Below are positions 48,357-58,322 of a stretch of 64,000 nucleotides of DNA, one piece after another. Position 1 is the stretch's first letter, and each line of letters opens with the position of its first letter. The notes under the pieces were generated by a model. It was not told the DNA's origin. It saw nothing but the letters and a program-made list of their open reading frames with translations, and searched no databases. Source of the DNA: Silene latifolia (taxonomy: Eukaryota > Streptophyta > Magnoliopsida > Caryophyllales > Caryophyllaceae); assembly GCF_048544455.1 (NCBI RefSeq), contig NC_133529.1, positions 42,447,456 through 42,511,455 of the forward strand, written 5' to 3'. Made by a program: the position numbers and the translations under genes.

Positions 48357-48437
48357 CTAATCACACGGAGGAATTAGGGTTACGGTAAAACTTTGGAAAC
48401 AAATCTCGAAAAGATCTTAAAATACGCAGAAAAGAGA

Positions 48438-48504
48438 TGGGGAAGAGGCGCAGCAACCACTGCGGCCCTTGGAAGAGGCGCAGCAGGTGCTTCATCCTTT
48501 CCCC
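48438..48504. repeat. Palindromic GCGCAG module 3, right LTR
   Basis: Two inverted repeats lie between GGGGAAGAGG and CCTTTCCCC, about 81 nt upstream of the TATA box on the minus strand. Confidence 0.8.
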
Positions 48505-48919
48505 AGAAGTTTCCTCCTGCGGAAGAAAGATTTTCCGCGTTTCTGTTATGGAATTGCGGTAGATCTCAACTTCCTTATTGTTCAAAATATGATTTCGGGA
48601 TATATTTTGCCAAAAGATGAAAAGATTAAAATTATGGAATAGAAATATCCGGAATATTCCAGAACACTCCGACTCGGCATTTTAAACGGTTTACTAGAAA
48701 ATGAAGATGGTTTTTGACCCGGACTCCAAATGAACTCTAATTACTGTCAAAACGACCGTATTAGTGCATAGATGATGACCAAGGGGTAGACATAAGTATT
48801 TGAGCTATCACTTGACGATAAACTTACGAAGTGTCATAAATTGTTTGTGTACCAAACATGCGGCCCAATCATCACCGGGTGGTTTGCGGGAGGTGCAGAA
48901 ATGAGGTATCTACAACCTT

Positions 48920-49545
48920 TTGAGGCTGTGAAGAACATCAAATCCCAGTATGAAATCCTTTCCGGTGAGATCTGATCCAAATACTTTGGATCTTATCATG
49001 TATCTTGGGAAAAGCTGGATGTAGATAGGCTTGCTCTTAAGGGATATGCGAAATATTTGTCCATTGGCAGTTTTGAACCCTACTGAGCATGGCTCCTAGT
49101 GAGATGATGGGAGTAAATCCGGCTTCATGATGGAGTATGAGGAACCAGTGTCAAAATATGCAACAACCGGGATCGGCTTGTCATATTTATCTGGAAAGAT
49201 GTAGATTTTGGCTTCTGGAGATGGTTGTGCTAAATAAGCCGCCAGTGTTTCATCTTGTTTCTCGGCTTTGCAGATATCGATGGTGTATGCATCAAACGGC
49301 ATGAATTGTTTATCTGCACTTTCTTCTTCATCTGAATCATCATCGAAATCTGATGAATCACTGATGGGTTCTATTACCATTGCAAGAATGGTATCATATG
49401 TAGGTTCATCATCAAGAGAAAAGACGGATTCGATATCCGCATCATCAATGTCTCCAACACGGGCAAGATAACCAATAATATTATCTCTTTTCTTCTTATT
49501 TGGACATTTTTTGCGTAGTGCCCTTTCTTTTTGCAGATGTAACAT
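48920..49545 (-). pseudogene. Caulimovirid aspartic protease and linker to RT
   Basis: The minus-strand ORF 49545-49096 contains AYFDTGSSYSIM near 49150, a retropepsin DTGSS active site, after an acidic stretch rich in Asp and Ser. One in-frame stop follows at 49096, after which the same frame continues to the insertion point at 48919. It resumes on the other side of the nested elements at 7262. The upstream coat C-terminal frame overlaps this region through a frameshift near 49500. The protease would process the viral polyprotein; this copy is defective. Confidence 0.75.
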
Positions 49546-49929
49546 CGATCAGACTTTTTAAAACCTCTCCGCTTTTTCTTCTTGAAGAATTTCCTTTTTT
49601 TGTCTCCCGATAGTTTTGGGAAACGTTTCTTCCACCTTTTCTTGTAGTTTTTCTCTCCCACGAAAGACGAACAACCACACTTCTTTGATTTGCATTTTAT
49701 AGAGAGTTTTGGGTGGTCACACGCTCTTCCCAAAAGTTTCCCTTGTCCTTGTAGTTGTTTGAAAAACTTTTGGTGATTACATAGCTTTTCTAGAGCCTTA
49801 AGGGAGGTTTGATATATTTCTCCAAAGGTAGCATTGCTGAGAGAAATGTTCTTGTGAGAAAACTGCCTAGATGTTTCATTCCCCAAGGGTTTTGGAAGGG
49901 AATTTAAGTAGGCTTGTTTTAGGTTTACG
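49374..49929 (-). pseudogene. Caulimovirid coat protein C-terminal part with zinc knuckle
   Basis: The minus-strand ORF is very Lys-rich (KKRWKKRFPK, KKKKRRGFKK) and has one CCHC knuckle, CYICKKKGHYAKN, near 49530, with the last Cys just after a frameshift. Such a knuckle with a basic flank is the RNA-binding end of caulimovirid coat proteins. The solo LTR at 49935 cuts it from its N-terminal part at 51652. Confidence 0.75.
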
Positions 49930-50466
49930 TCATCTGATGCGTGCCATTTATATGATGTTTTACACCCTATTTTACACGCATTTCAGAGCTCAATTGTGTA
50001 GTTTATTCTACTATTTTCCCTATTTCCGTCTACTTTCGTGTTTTTGTATAAAATTGCAGAAATGTGAAGAATCCAGCGGAAATCGAGCCGAATCCGTCCC
50101 TAAGTACTTAGCATTGCATTTGACATGGAGTAAAGACTCGGGAAGCGAACTTGGTGTGCATTTCAAGGCCTAAAAGATGTATTTACGAGAGTTTTAGAAG
50201 CGGATTACCAGCTACAGCAGTCTATAGACTGACCTACATGGTCTATAGATTGTCAGAATGCTTCTCGACATTGCAGCCTTATTCAGATGGGTATATCTCG
50301 CGTTATAGATCTGATAATAGAGTGATTCGAATTGGAGGTGAAAGCTTATCCGCTTAGCTTTCCAACGCCGCATAGAACGCCTGATTTGACCAAGTAACGA
50401 AGAAATGGCAGCTGTTTTAAGATCGGTGCGCGCTGTAGAATTTATCAGAAGTTACTGTACAGCGCC

Positions 50467-50510
50467 TGTGGTCGATCGACTGGTCTCATTGGTCGATCGA
50501 CCACCCCACG
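50467..50510. repeat. GGTCGATCGACC palindrome pair in solo LTR
   Basis: GGTCGATCGACTG and GGTCGATCGACC lie about 70 nt upstream of TATATAA. A second cluster of four lies at 50990-51063. Confidence 0.85.
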
Positions 50511-50582
50511 AGCTGACGCGCAAATTAAAAGACGAGGAAGTCCATTGTAATTAGATTTAGGAATAGGTTACGTTATTTTTCC

Positions 50583-50589
50583 TATATAA
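50583..50589 (+). promoter_or_regulatory. TATA box of solo LTR
   Basis: TATATAA in the context CCTATATAACGTAAC lies downstream of the palindrome pair. Confidence 0.6.
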
Positions 50590-50989
50590 CGTAACTTTAC
50601 CTGCTGCTTGACGGATCTATCATTCATTAGCTTAGTTAATTTCAGTTCCTATAATACATTAGTTATTCGTAGTTAGAATTCTCAATAAAGTTCGTAATTT
50701 GCTTTCGGATTCATCTTGTTCCTTTGCTTCGGTAATTCTAATCTTTTAATTCCTATATTGTTATTTCGTTTCAGTAGTTTTAATTCTTGCTAGATAGAAT
50801 CCCAAAGCCCTAGTTATAGTTTTATGCGAATTTATTCATCAATTATTTCAATTATGCAATTCTTTATGTCTATTATCAAATTAGTTCTTGTTATTTGCAT
50901 AAGTATGAGTAGCTAAACACCCCTTGCTAAGATGTGAGGGGATCTGCAGCGTAGACGACATAGACTAGGTATACCTGATGCGGGTCTTG

Positions 50990-51063
50990 GTCGATCGACT
51001 GATGTCAATAGTCGACCGACTGAGCCCATGGTCGATCGACTGGACTATTTGGTCGATCGACTG
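50990..51063. repeat. Second GGTCGATCGACTG cluster in solo LTR
   Basis: Four copies or one-base variants of the 13-nt motif lie in 75 nt, downstream of the presumed promoter. Confidence 0.85.
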
Positions 51064-51651
51064 CTTCGCGTAAGAATCAGATTCGTTTCAATTGATTTAA
51101 CTGCAATATTTAATGAACGACCGAGAGGATATTTGTTAAATGCTTAGGAATTGACCGACCCAATAAGATCGAGAGATAGGGAAGGGCAATAGACTAATAA
51201 TTGAGACGACTAAATTATACTAAGATCGAAAGATAGGTAAAATTTAGACATTAGGAATCACTTTTCAGGGCGAGAGCTAGTATTAGTGAGACCTAGGGAC
51301 CAGTAGCATAGGCTGAAAGGCGCTACTTGTTAAGTTGGACCGAGAGGATTTCTTATTTGCCCATCTTACGTGATTTTATCAGACTTACTTAGGATTACCG
51401 CCGTTGTAGCTGCAGTGAACCGATCGTCTTAGTTTCCTTTTTATTATTATCTACACCTTTTTATTGCTTTAGCTATAGTTTATTTGCATTTAGATATAGT
51501 CCAATTCAAACCCCCTTCCTCTATAGACTGAATTGAAACAGATAAATCTCATTATGCCTCCCTGCGGATCGACCTTGCTTACCGCTAACTTCTGTTAGTA
51601 GTAATTAGGTTTATAAATTTAATTTTGATACTAAACGACGGTATCATCATC

Positions 51652-52490
51652 CATGCCACCAAGAGCATAAAATCTCTTTGACATTCTCTCATAGTGGCAC
51701 TCTAGATCTTTGTGCTTAAAAGAGCAACACTCATGCTGAGGAATTCTTCTCGTGCTTGTGTAGTGTAATGATCCCAAGCACCTAAGAATTAATTGTGGAT
51801 ATGCCCAATAAAGGTATCCACAGTTGGTGATTGCCGCATCTGAATTTGCCGGTAAGCTCTAAGATTGATCCACCATTACCGTAGTCTCCCATAGAATCTT
51901 GATACCAGCCTGTCACTTACTGAGGACGGACTGCTTTCTGGGTGTAGCATTTGTTCCGTGCACCATGCGTGCATTTCATAGACTTTGTCTCTCCATTTAG
52001 AAGGAGGAATATTATCAAACGAAAAACCATGTCCAGGTTCAGTGTGGGTTTTTGGATGCCAATCTGGTGGAGGGTACGTTCTGGGTTGTCCCTGTCCTGC
52101 ATTTGATGGGTTCTCCGTTTCACTTTCAACTTCTTCCTCAACGGTGGATGGCATCACCATCATGAATTCAGGGATTCTATCCTTATCACTAGAATCCTTT
52201 GGTGACCTTTTTTCTTTTTCCAGGTCTTGAAAGATCTCTTTATCCTTTTTTGGGTTTGCTATCTCTTTCAATAAGGAAGAAATAGGATTATTGTATTCAA
52301 CCATAAACTGTGAAGCACCTTCTGGAGGTAGAGTGTCTGATGGTTCTGATTGGGTTACTATTGATGCCCTTTTTCCATCCTTTGTTGTAGACTGTCTCTT
52401 TTTCGAGACATGTTGTTCTTCAAGCACCCTTGTTGGTAAGAATGAGGATGCTCCGAAAGGGCTTGGATCTTGGGTTAGTGGAGAAATAGG
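51652..52490 (-). pseudogene. Caulimovirid coat protein N-terminal part
   Basis: The minus-strand ORF 52427-51876 carries an acidic, Ser/Pro-rich stretch and then PPPDWHPKTHTEPGHGF and FDNIPPSKWRDKVYEM near 52010, a caulimovirid capsid signature. A stop at 51876 is followed by further capsid-like frame to the solo LTR at 51652, ending in a CCxFKHK-type sequence. Joined to 49929-49374 it would form the capsid gene. It is defective. Confidence 0.72.
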
Positions 52491-53551
52491 TGTGGACTAG
52501 TTATTAATGGTGGTGTGGTATATATTGGATAAGGAGTGAATATATCATATGGCATGTGAGGTGGTGAGGTCGATTTGTTTTGTAAGGAGTGTAGTTGTGC
52601 TTTTAGAGATTTTAATTCAAACTCCTTTTCCAACATGAGTGGTGAAGTTATGGACACAGTAGTCGCCAACTTGAGGAGTTCGTGATGTAACGAAGAGATC
52701 TTCTGGTTGATTTCTTTGATTGCTCGGTCCATGATTGTCACCTTCTTGTCAATACTTTTCAGGAAATTATTTTGGATTCGTATGTTCTCCGATTGCCAGT
52801 TTAGCGTTGCTTCTGCAGCACTGATCTGTCTTGTTGAACCATCTGGATTTTTTATGATGGGATTCTTGATTTTCCAAGAATGTGTGGGATTTTCCTTTTC
52901 AAACTCTATTGGAGGAAAATCATCTTCTTTTGAGGTAGATGGTCCAAACATGTAACAGTTTGGCATTTCTCTTTTGGGGGAAGGTGATTTTCTTCTTGGA
53001 TATCTGACGTAGTATTCGAAAGATTTCCTTGACGGTTCTCCTAAGAGACCAACTTCGGGATCTCCTGCTTCATCGCTTTCTTTGAGCTCTTGTTGCATAG
53101 ATTTATTCTTCCCTTTCCTTCTTTTTGGAACATCATCTTCATCTGAGCTTGCCATCAGACATTTTTCACAGTCACAGACATCGAAAAATTTGTGCCCAGA
53201 CTCATCCGCAAATGCATATATTGGATCTCCAAGAGAATTATAAGACTCAACTGCCACATTTTTAAGATAGACATCTTGAGGTTTGGTTGGGATATTTAGT
53301 GGAGTTATGAGGTTGATTTCTGTGGAAAAAATGGATGGGCGAGGCTTTTCAGATGGTTCCCTTTTGAAAGATATTTCCACTATGCCATCTTTTTTTCTGT
53401 CTATTGTTGAGTCTACAGATTGTATTGGAGTTGTATTTTCATGTTGTTTTTCATAATTGGTCACCCAAGATTCAGGAAGTAGTTTGATCCACTCACTTTT
53501 TGGGATCTGTCTGGGTATATGAATACATGAAGGGTTGTGCTGTGACTCTAT
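52475..53551 (-). pseudogene. Caulimovirid polyprotein linker between movement and coat proteins
   Basis: A 329-codon frame from 53464 continues the movement-protein frame after one stop at 53552. It contains a Cys pair (DVCDCEKC), basic patches (PKRRKGKNK, YPRRKSPSPKR) and a predicted coiled coil near 52780-52620 with regularly spaced Leu/Ile. A frameshift near 52490 leads into the coat part. A long coiled-coil spacer after the movement domain is typical of petu- and florendovirus polyproteins. Confidence 0.65.
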
Positions 53552-54265
53552 CTAGATGAGTAAAGCATCATCTGTATCTTTTGGGATGCTGGGGTCCATG
53601 GCATCATTTAGGACCCTGTAAGCCATCTGATAATGGAGTGTTGCCGCATATGTGTTCCCAATTTGGGGTGCTCTAGTGATTTGGAGCTGGATCTGGATAT
53701 TTTGAAGGATATGGGGATCCTCTAAAGCCATGTTGAAATTTGGAAATAAGGTGACGAATACCGTACCAGCATTTAAGGTTGTTTGCAAGGTAGCTATGCA
53801 GGCATGTCTGTATTCTTTGTATCTTGTGTCTAGCAAGGCTACCCTTGCTACCACAGGAAGACCTTTTCTTCCATGAAGAGTTAAAGCTATCTTGACTGCT
53901 CCGTAATGAAGGTGTGTGTATCCATTGACTCGCCATTGGTGAATCATAGCCTCATTGAGACGGAGTGGGATCATTTGTTCTGCTTCAGTAGAAGGAACAA
54001 GATATTGTTCTAGCTGTGATGCTAGCATTAATTCTTTGACCGCATTTTTGTTGGGGCCAAAAGCATGTCTAATGACTTTTGGAAAAGATGAACTTGTTTT
54101 TGTGAAAGCTTTGTATGGATTCAATAAAGGAAGTTGAGTGATGGGGACTTTACTATCTTCATCCCTATATTCAATTTCATAAAGATAATCTATTTTATTG
54201 GCATTAGATTTTCGGTATGTAGAAGATGAGGAGGAGCATGATAAAATATTTGATGTATTTTCCAT
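53552..54265 (-). pseudogene. Caulimovirid movement protein domain
   Basis: 238 codons from ATG at 54265. It carries the 30K-type movement protein pattern: HYGAVKIALTLHGRKGLPV near 53900, then VARVALLDTRYKEY with the conserved LxDxR near 53830, and a C-terminal region ending at a TAG at 53552. The frame continues in 53551-53464 after this single stop, which suggests that the protein was once the start of one long polyprotein. It would open plasmodesmata for virus spread. Confidence 0.78.
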
Positions 54266-54650
54266 TTTTATGATAATGGACCAAAAACCATAACAGAGTC
54301 ACTTTATTTCTTATCCATCCTTTGAAATTTTTAAGAATAATGAGTCATCTCTTGTTTTTAAACATAAAGGCATGAGGATATGAGAAGATAATGCTTGGGT
54401 TCCTATGGTCATAAAACCGAGGTGATTTTTAACTAATCAATTTTCCACCTCAAGGTACCTGACACATAGAACTCCATGGTATTATTTTTCTCATATTCTT
54501 TTTCATGTGTTTAATATGGATTTTTGTTGTGGAAGATCCACTAAGTGGCAACCATAGAGCATATTTTCCATTTTAAACATCTTGTAAGAGATCGCTCATT
54601 ATTTACTTAAAAACTACGTAGGAGGATAAGAGCCAAAGCTTATTCTGTCA

Positions 54651-54664
54651 TGGCTCTAATACCA
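54651..54664 (-). promoter_or_regulatory. Caulimovirid primer site for initiator tRNA-Met
   Basis: The minus strand TGGTATTAGAGCCA differs by one base from TGGTATCAGAGC, the usual plant pararetrovirus and copia primer site. It lies between TATA box and first ORF, as expected. Confidence 0.75.
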
Positions 54665-54880
54665 TATTTACGGACACATAGTGAGTACAACCACAAAGGA
54701 GGTTATACAGGATCAATATATTTTTAACAAGATTACTATGAAGTTGTAAGACAAGACTATGAATAAGGGAAAGCTTATATTATAAGAAATGGATATATTT
54801 TACAAGGAAGGTTTTATGAGAGATGTTTTAGAGAGAGATCACACTTAGGCTTAGCTTGGTTATGGCAAGTACCAAGCACC

Positions 54881-54890
54881 CTTATTTATA
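54881..54890 (-). promoter_or_regulatory. TATA box of caulimovirid pregenomic promoter
   Basis: The minus strand TATAAATAAG is followed by GGTGCTTGG, about 220 nt upstream of the primer site. Confidence 0.65.
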
Positions 54891-55032
54891 TTACAAGCTA
54901 GGGAGAATATTACAAGCATATGCCAATCACATCACATAATATACACCATAAAATTAGAGCTTATATTATACACCATTCCTTTATTTAGACTACTATTTAG
55001 CTATCACTTCATGTCTTCTATTATTGTCTTTT

Positions 55033-55143
55033 TATCACCTGTCGACAAACTTATGAAATGTCATAAATCGCTCCGCATAATCAAACATGCGGCCCAATCA
55101 TCACTGGGTGGTTGGTGGGAGGTGCAGAAACGAGGTGTCTACA
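55033..55143 (-). mobile_element. Fragment of a Retand-family LTR end
   Basis: About 110 nt match the last part of LTRs A and B (AAACATGCGGCCCAATCATC, and GGTGTCTACA at the end). The rest of the LTR is missing, so the left edge is a truncation next to the virus remnant. Confidence 0.8.
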
Positions 55144-55665
55144 AGTGGTCGCCAACTCGGCCGAGTGGTCTCCTACACACGGCCGAGTGGACTGCTTCGA
55201 CCCTTGTTTTGTTGATATTTGACCAAATATTGTGCATGTACCCTTATTTCGCGGTTTACATTAGTTGACTTGTGTTGGATGACCATGATTGACTTTACAT
55301 AGGTGATATGTGTGAATTGTTTACGTTTGATTATATGGTGTTGCATTTTGCAAGAATTAGAAATCGTTGATTCGACATGAATGGATTGATGACGGAAATA
55401 ATGCGATAAACTTGTTTGATGTATGTTGATCGACGTGATTTTATTTGGTTGCGTAAAAGTAAGAGGAAATATGCAAATTATATGTTGCACAGTGATTATT
55501 TACATGATTGTGATTGTGGTCTTCCGTTGGAGCAGAAGTGTTGATGATAGACGGGAACGGATATGAAAACACATGTGTGATCATGTGGTGGATTTGACGC
55601 GGTATATGCATGGCATGATGTTCGGAAACGGGAATGTTGAATATGGTTGAGTCACATTATGAGTA

Positions 55666-57350
55666 TTTTTTTTTTTTTTGCAAGAAAAGCAAGCCATTTT
55701 ATTCATCCATATAGAGAATAAAAGAGGCAAATCTTACAAAGTATAACCAATAATTTAGACACTTCTAAAAATTTAAATTCTCTACAATCTCATCCTCATA
55801 TGTTGGGTGAGTAACATATAAGATTCTAATTCGAACTAAGTACTTGATTTTCTTGATTAAGTAGTCTATAGAGTGCTCCACCTCACTAAAAATGCGAGAA
55901 TTTCGTTTTTCCCAAATACTATAAACTGTTGCATTTAGACAACCCATATACCATGAAGCTTTCCAATGTCTCCTCACTCTTCTTCCAGCTATCCAGCGTA
56001 GCTCAATTCTCATATCATTTGTTCGACCAGGCAAGTGCATCCAGTCCAACATTCATGTCCAGAGAGCTGCAGAATATGGGCATCTGAAGAACAGATGCCT
56101 GTGTGTTTCACAAGTAGCTTTACATAGTATGCAGCGGTTTATTATACAGATACCCTTGTGATTCAGCTTGTCAACTGTTGCTAGGCATCTCTGCATAGCC
56201 AAAACCATAAAGAAACTATGCTTTGGAAGTACAGCTCTGTGCCATACACCCTTTGTCCAAACCACAGAATTCTCTTTGTTTCTTAACTGATCATACACCA
56301 GATGAAGATGGAACTTACCATTCTTGACACAGCTAGAGAGATTTTCCTGTGCCTGGGAAATTCCACCAGATCGATTTATCAATTCATTTCTCACCTGAAG
56401 AATACTTCTCCAACTCTCAGAATGATAAGACTTTATTTGCATTGTCCAGAAATTTTCAGACTTAATGTTATAGACCCGGTTCCATTGAGACCATGTACTA
56501 TCAGAGTGATGTTCAATTGCCCATAGCCATTTGCAGAGAACACTTTTGTTCCAAGCCAATACTTCATTTATGTTGAATCCCCCTCCTTGTGAGGAACACA
56601 ACAAGAAGCCCAACTCTTCATTACCAATTTCCTTGTAGTTTCCTCATAATTCCAAAGGAAATTCCTACAGAATTTGGTAATAAGTTTAAGCACTCCTTTA
56701 GGAATCAAAAGAGTAGCACACCAGTATTGTTCAAGACCAAAAATTACAGTATTTATTAAACTAACTTTCCCAGCATAAGATAGCCTATGAGTTGCCCAAT
56801 GAGTCAATGCACTCTGAATTTTATGAAGCAGGTCAGCAAACATGATCTTATTAAGCTTACCCTCATTAAGGGGAACTCCCAAATATCGAAATAGGAAAGT
56901 ACCTTCAGCATATCCTGTGGTCCTGAGTATGGCTTGTTTGATTTCCTCTCTGATCCCTCCCATATAGATATTGGTTTTCTCAGGGTTTGCTTTCAGTCCA
57001 GACATCTGGGCAAAAATAGTCAAGGAGTCAGTAACTGCTTGAACAGAAGGAGTATCTCCTCTCACAAAAACAATTAGGTCATCTGCAAAGATCAGGTGGT
57101 TAAGACCAATTTTGCCACACTTTGGATGATATGTGACCTGAGCCTGACTATGAATACCTCTTAAAATCCTTGATAGCATCTTCATACTCATGACAAAAAT
57201 GAATGGAGAAAGGGGATCACCATGTCTTAACCCACTAGCCCCCTTAAAAAAACCTGATATGGCTCCATTTATCTTCACACTATACCAAGGAGAGGTAATA
57301 CAGCTCATTATCCAGTTTTGGAAATGAGAAGGAAAATTAAAAACCTTCAG
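55666..57350 (-). mobile_element. 5'-truncated L1-type LINE
   Basis: The minus-strand copy ends in a 14-nt poly(A) (T run at 55666-55679). It is bounded by an 11-bp target duplication CATTATGAGTA (55655-55665 and 57351-57361). It is truncated inside the RT domain, the usual outcome of incomplete target-primed reverse transcription. Confidence 0.92.
55765..57350 (-). pseudogene. LINE reverse transcriptase C-terminal part and zinc-binding region
   Basis: Frame 57353-56568 has HGDPLSPFIFV, then LIFADDLIVF near 57080 (the FADD active-site motif) and MSGLKANPEKT. The next frame, 56613-56053, carries the zf-RVT-like region CILCKATCETHRHLFFRCP near 56100. The last, 56052-55765, has WEKRNSRIF. A frameshift near 56590 and a stop at 56053 separate them. 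The apparent start at 57353 derives from the target duplication and is not a native start. Confidence 0.88.
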
Positions 57351-57739
57351 CATTATGAGTAATTTTTGTATTAATTGATTGTTTCATAGAATCCGCATAT
57401 TTGTGGTTGATGTGCATATATGTTAGTGTATGAGATTTGTTGTAATATAGATACAAAGTAATAATCGAGTTATACCCCACGATAGATAAGTATACATAAC
57501 CAACATGAGTTGGGAGCTATTTATGAGATTATAGATTGGACCCGTGGGTTTGACCTGACACTTGACCTTTGGGAGGCTTGTAGATGGGGCCTGGGGGGTT
57601 TATATCCATGGAATTATAAAAATATGAGATTTGATTATGGATTTGCAATGAGTAAGAGAGAGTGTTAAACCTAGAATATAGACATTTTGTGGAATTTGGT
57701 AATGAACCTTATGAGAACACATTATGAGGCTTGACAATT

Positions 57740-57775
57740 GAACTTCGGATGACGTTCTTTTTTAGGGGGAGTGGA
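57740..57775 (+). promoter_or_regulatory. Inner hairpin-purine module of remnant E (decayed)
   Basis: GAACTTCGGATGACGTTC followed by a T run and AGGGGGAGTGGA resembles the family D module with a damaged stem. Confidence 0.5.
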
Positions 57776-57961
57776 TGTAATAATTCGGAAATTAAGGAAA
57801 GAGAAAGTATGGAATATGAGGAATTAATGAGAGTTGAGAAAAGAACTTTGGGATAAGGGTGGTATTTAGAAAGAACGGTTGATAGACATGTGAGGCGAGA
57901 GAGAGTGAATGGGAATCGGTGATGAGACTTCAGGAATAATTGGGAAAAGAGAGAATGAGGC

Positions 57962-58001
57962 GAACTTCGGGGACGAAGTTCATTTTAAGGGAGCAAGATT
58001 T
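57962..58001 (+). promoter_or_regulatory. Hairpin and polypurine tract of remnant E
   Basis: The perfect hairpin GAACTTCGGGGACGAAGTTC, then ATTTTAAGGGAGCAAGAT, leads to an LTR-like start at about 58002. Confidence 0.65.
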
Positions 58002-58072
58002 TAATACCCCGTATTTTACAATTATATAAATAATATTATGTTGTATTTTATATGAATTATGTATGAGACGGG

Positions 58073-58224
58073 ATAATAATAATAATAATAATAATAATAG
58101 TAATAGTAATAGTAATAGTAATAGTAATAGTAATAGTAATAGTAATAGTAATAGTAATAGTAATAGTAATAAGTTGTAATGATAATAATAATAATAAGTT
58201 GTAATGAAAATAATAATAATAATA
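58073..58224. repeat. (AAT)n and (AATAGT)n compound microsatellite
   Basis: About eight AAT units, then roughly 14 units of AGTAAT, then interrupted AAT again. It lies in the presumed LTR of remnant E. Confidence 0.95.
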
Positions 58225-58322
58225 CGCAATACGATATACTATACATGTATATATACGTATACCACACTCACCTTATATATCCTCCACCCTACCTTATCCA
58301 CCCCACCCTTATCCATTTGTAA

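Larger units (their letters stand above)
7263..48914 (-). mobile_element. Retand/Tat-like Ty3/gypsy element A, composite and nested
   Basis: Element A lies in the pararetrovirus RT region. Its left (3') LTR is 7263-9539 and its right (5') LTR is 35403-35429 plus 46554-48914. The flanks CCCTT (7258-7262) and ACCTT (48915-48919) are a 5-bp target duplication with one mismatch. Element B begins at 19395 inside the RT gene of A, and element C splits the right LTR. Tat lineage is inferred from the second, archaeal-type RNase H, the lack of a chromodomain, and genes on the opposite strand downstream of integrase. The right LTR resembles the left LTR of A more than that of B by eye. Confidence 0.8.
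19395..48914 (-). mobile_element. Retand/Tat-like element B inserted into element A
   Basis: A complete LTR starts with TGTGGACACGG at 19395, immediately after ATCCC in the RT gene of A. The intact RT of B has ATCCCTGG at this point (near 31890), showing this is a true insertion site. The order to the right is 3' LTR, antisense mobile-domain gene, antisense DUF7745-like gene, integrase to gag, primer site, and the shared right LTR. No second ATCCC or remainder of A follows; the pararetrovirus resumes directly at 48915. The right end was therefore probably fused with A by recombination, somewhere between about 31890 and the right LTR. Confidence 0.75.
46549..48914 (-). mobile_element. Right (5') LTR of the A/B composite, main part
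   Basis: It continues the LTR interrupted at 35429; 46549-46553 is the C target duplication. It ends GGTATCTACA at 48914. It shares with LTR A details absent in LTR B, such as GTCGAAGTAGGGATTTAA and AACCTAGCATGTGAA, so it is mainly the partner of LTR A. Palindromic modules are at 47239-47300, about 47810-47905 and 48438-48504. Confidence 0.85.
49935..51646. mobile_element. Solo LTR inserted in the caulimovirid coat gene
   Basis: Begins TGATGCGTGCC and ends GACGGTATCA (TGAT/ATCA termini), 1712 bp, with a perfect 5-bp duplication TCATC at 49930-49934 and 51647-51651. No internal domain remains, so it arose by recombination between two LTRs. The TATA box at 50583 suggests plus orientation. The family is unknown; it matches none of the other LTRs in the window. 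Confidence 0.9.
5042..55032 (-). mobile_element. Endogenous caulimovirid (Petuvirus/Florendovirus-like), interrupted
   Basis: This is a degraded pararetrovirus copy on the minus strand, in two blocks (48915-55032 and 5042-7262) separated by the nested A/B/C retrotransposons. The minus-strand order is TATA box, initiator-tRNA-Met primer site, movement protein, linker and coat protein with zinc knuckle, aspartic protease, reverse transcriptase, probable RNase H, then a further ORF. Coding sequence resumes in the same frame across the 41.6-kb insertion once the target duplication is counted once. The presence of a movement protein and the absence of LTRs and integrase distinguish it from Ty3/gypsy. 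Stops, frameshifts and a solo LTR in the coat gene show it is defective. Genus assignment is tentative. The right edge near 55032 is set by the start of a Retand LTR scrap. Confidence 0.8.
54266..55032 (-). other. Caulimovirid intergenic region and leader
   Basis: Non-coding, AT-rich sequence upstream of the movement protein on the minus strand. It contains the pregenomic RNA promoter and primer site annotated separately. No other gene is seen. Confidence 0.65.
55144..58322 (+). mobile_element. Remnant E: 3' region of a family D-like element, split by a LINE
   Basis: Two parts (55144-55654 and 57362-58322) share features with family D: GGCCGAG palindromes at 55155-55190, and two GAACTTCGG hairpin-purine modules at 57740 and 57962. 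An LTR-like start, AATACCCCGTATTTTAC, lies near 58002. It is cut at 58322 by the right family D LTR. No coding region is seen. Confidence 0.6.

Noticed and set aside
57930..58267. ORFs of repeated Leu or Tyr
   Set aside because: Direct translation of the AAT/AGTAAT microsatellite.
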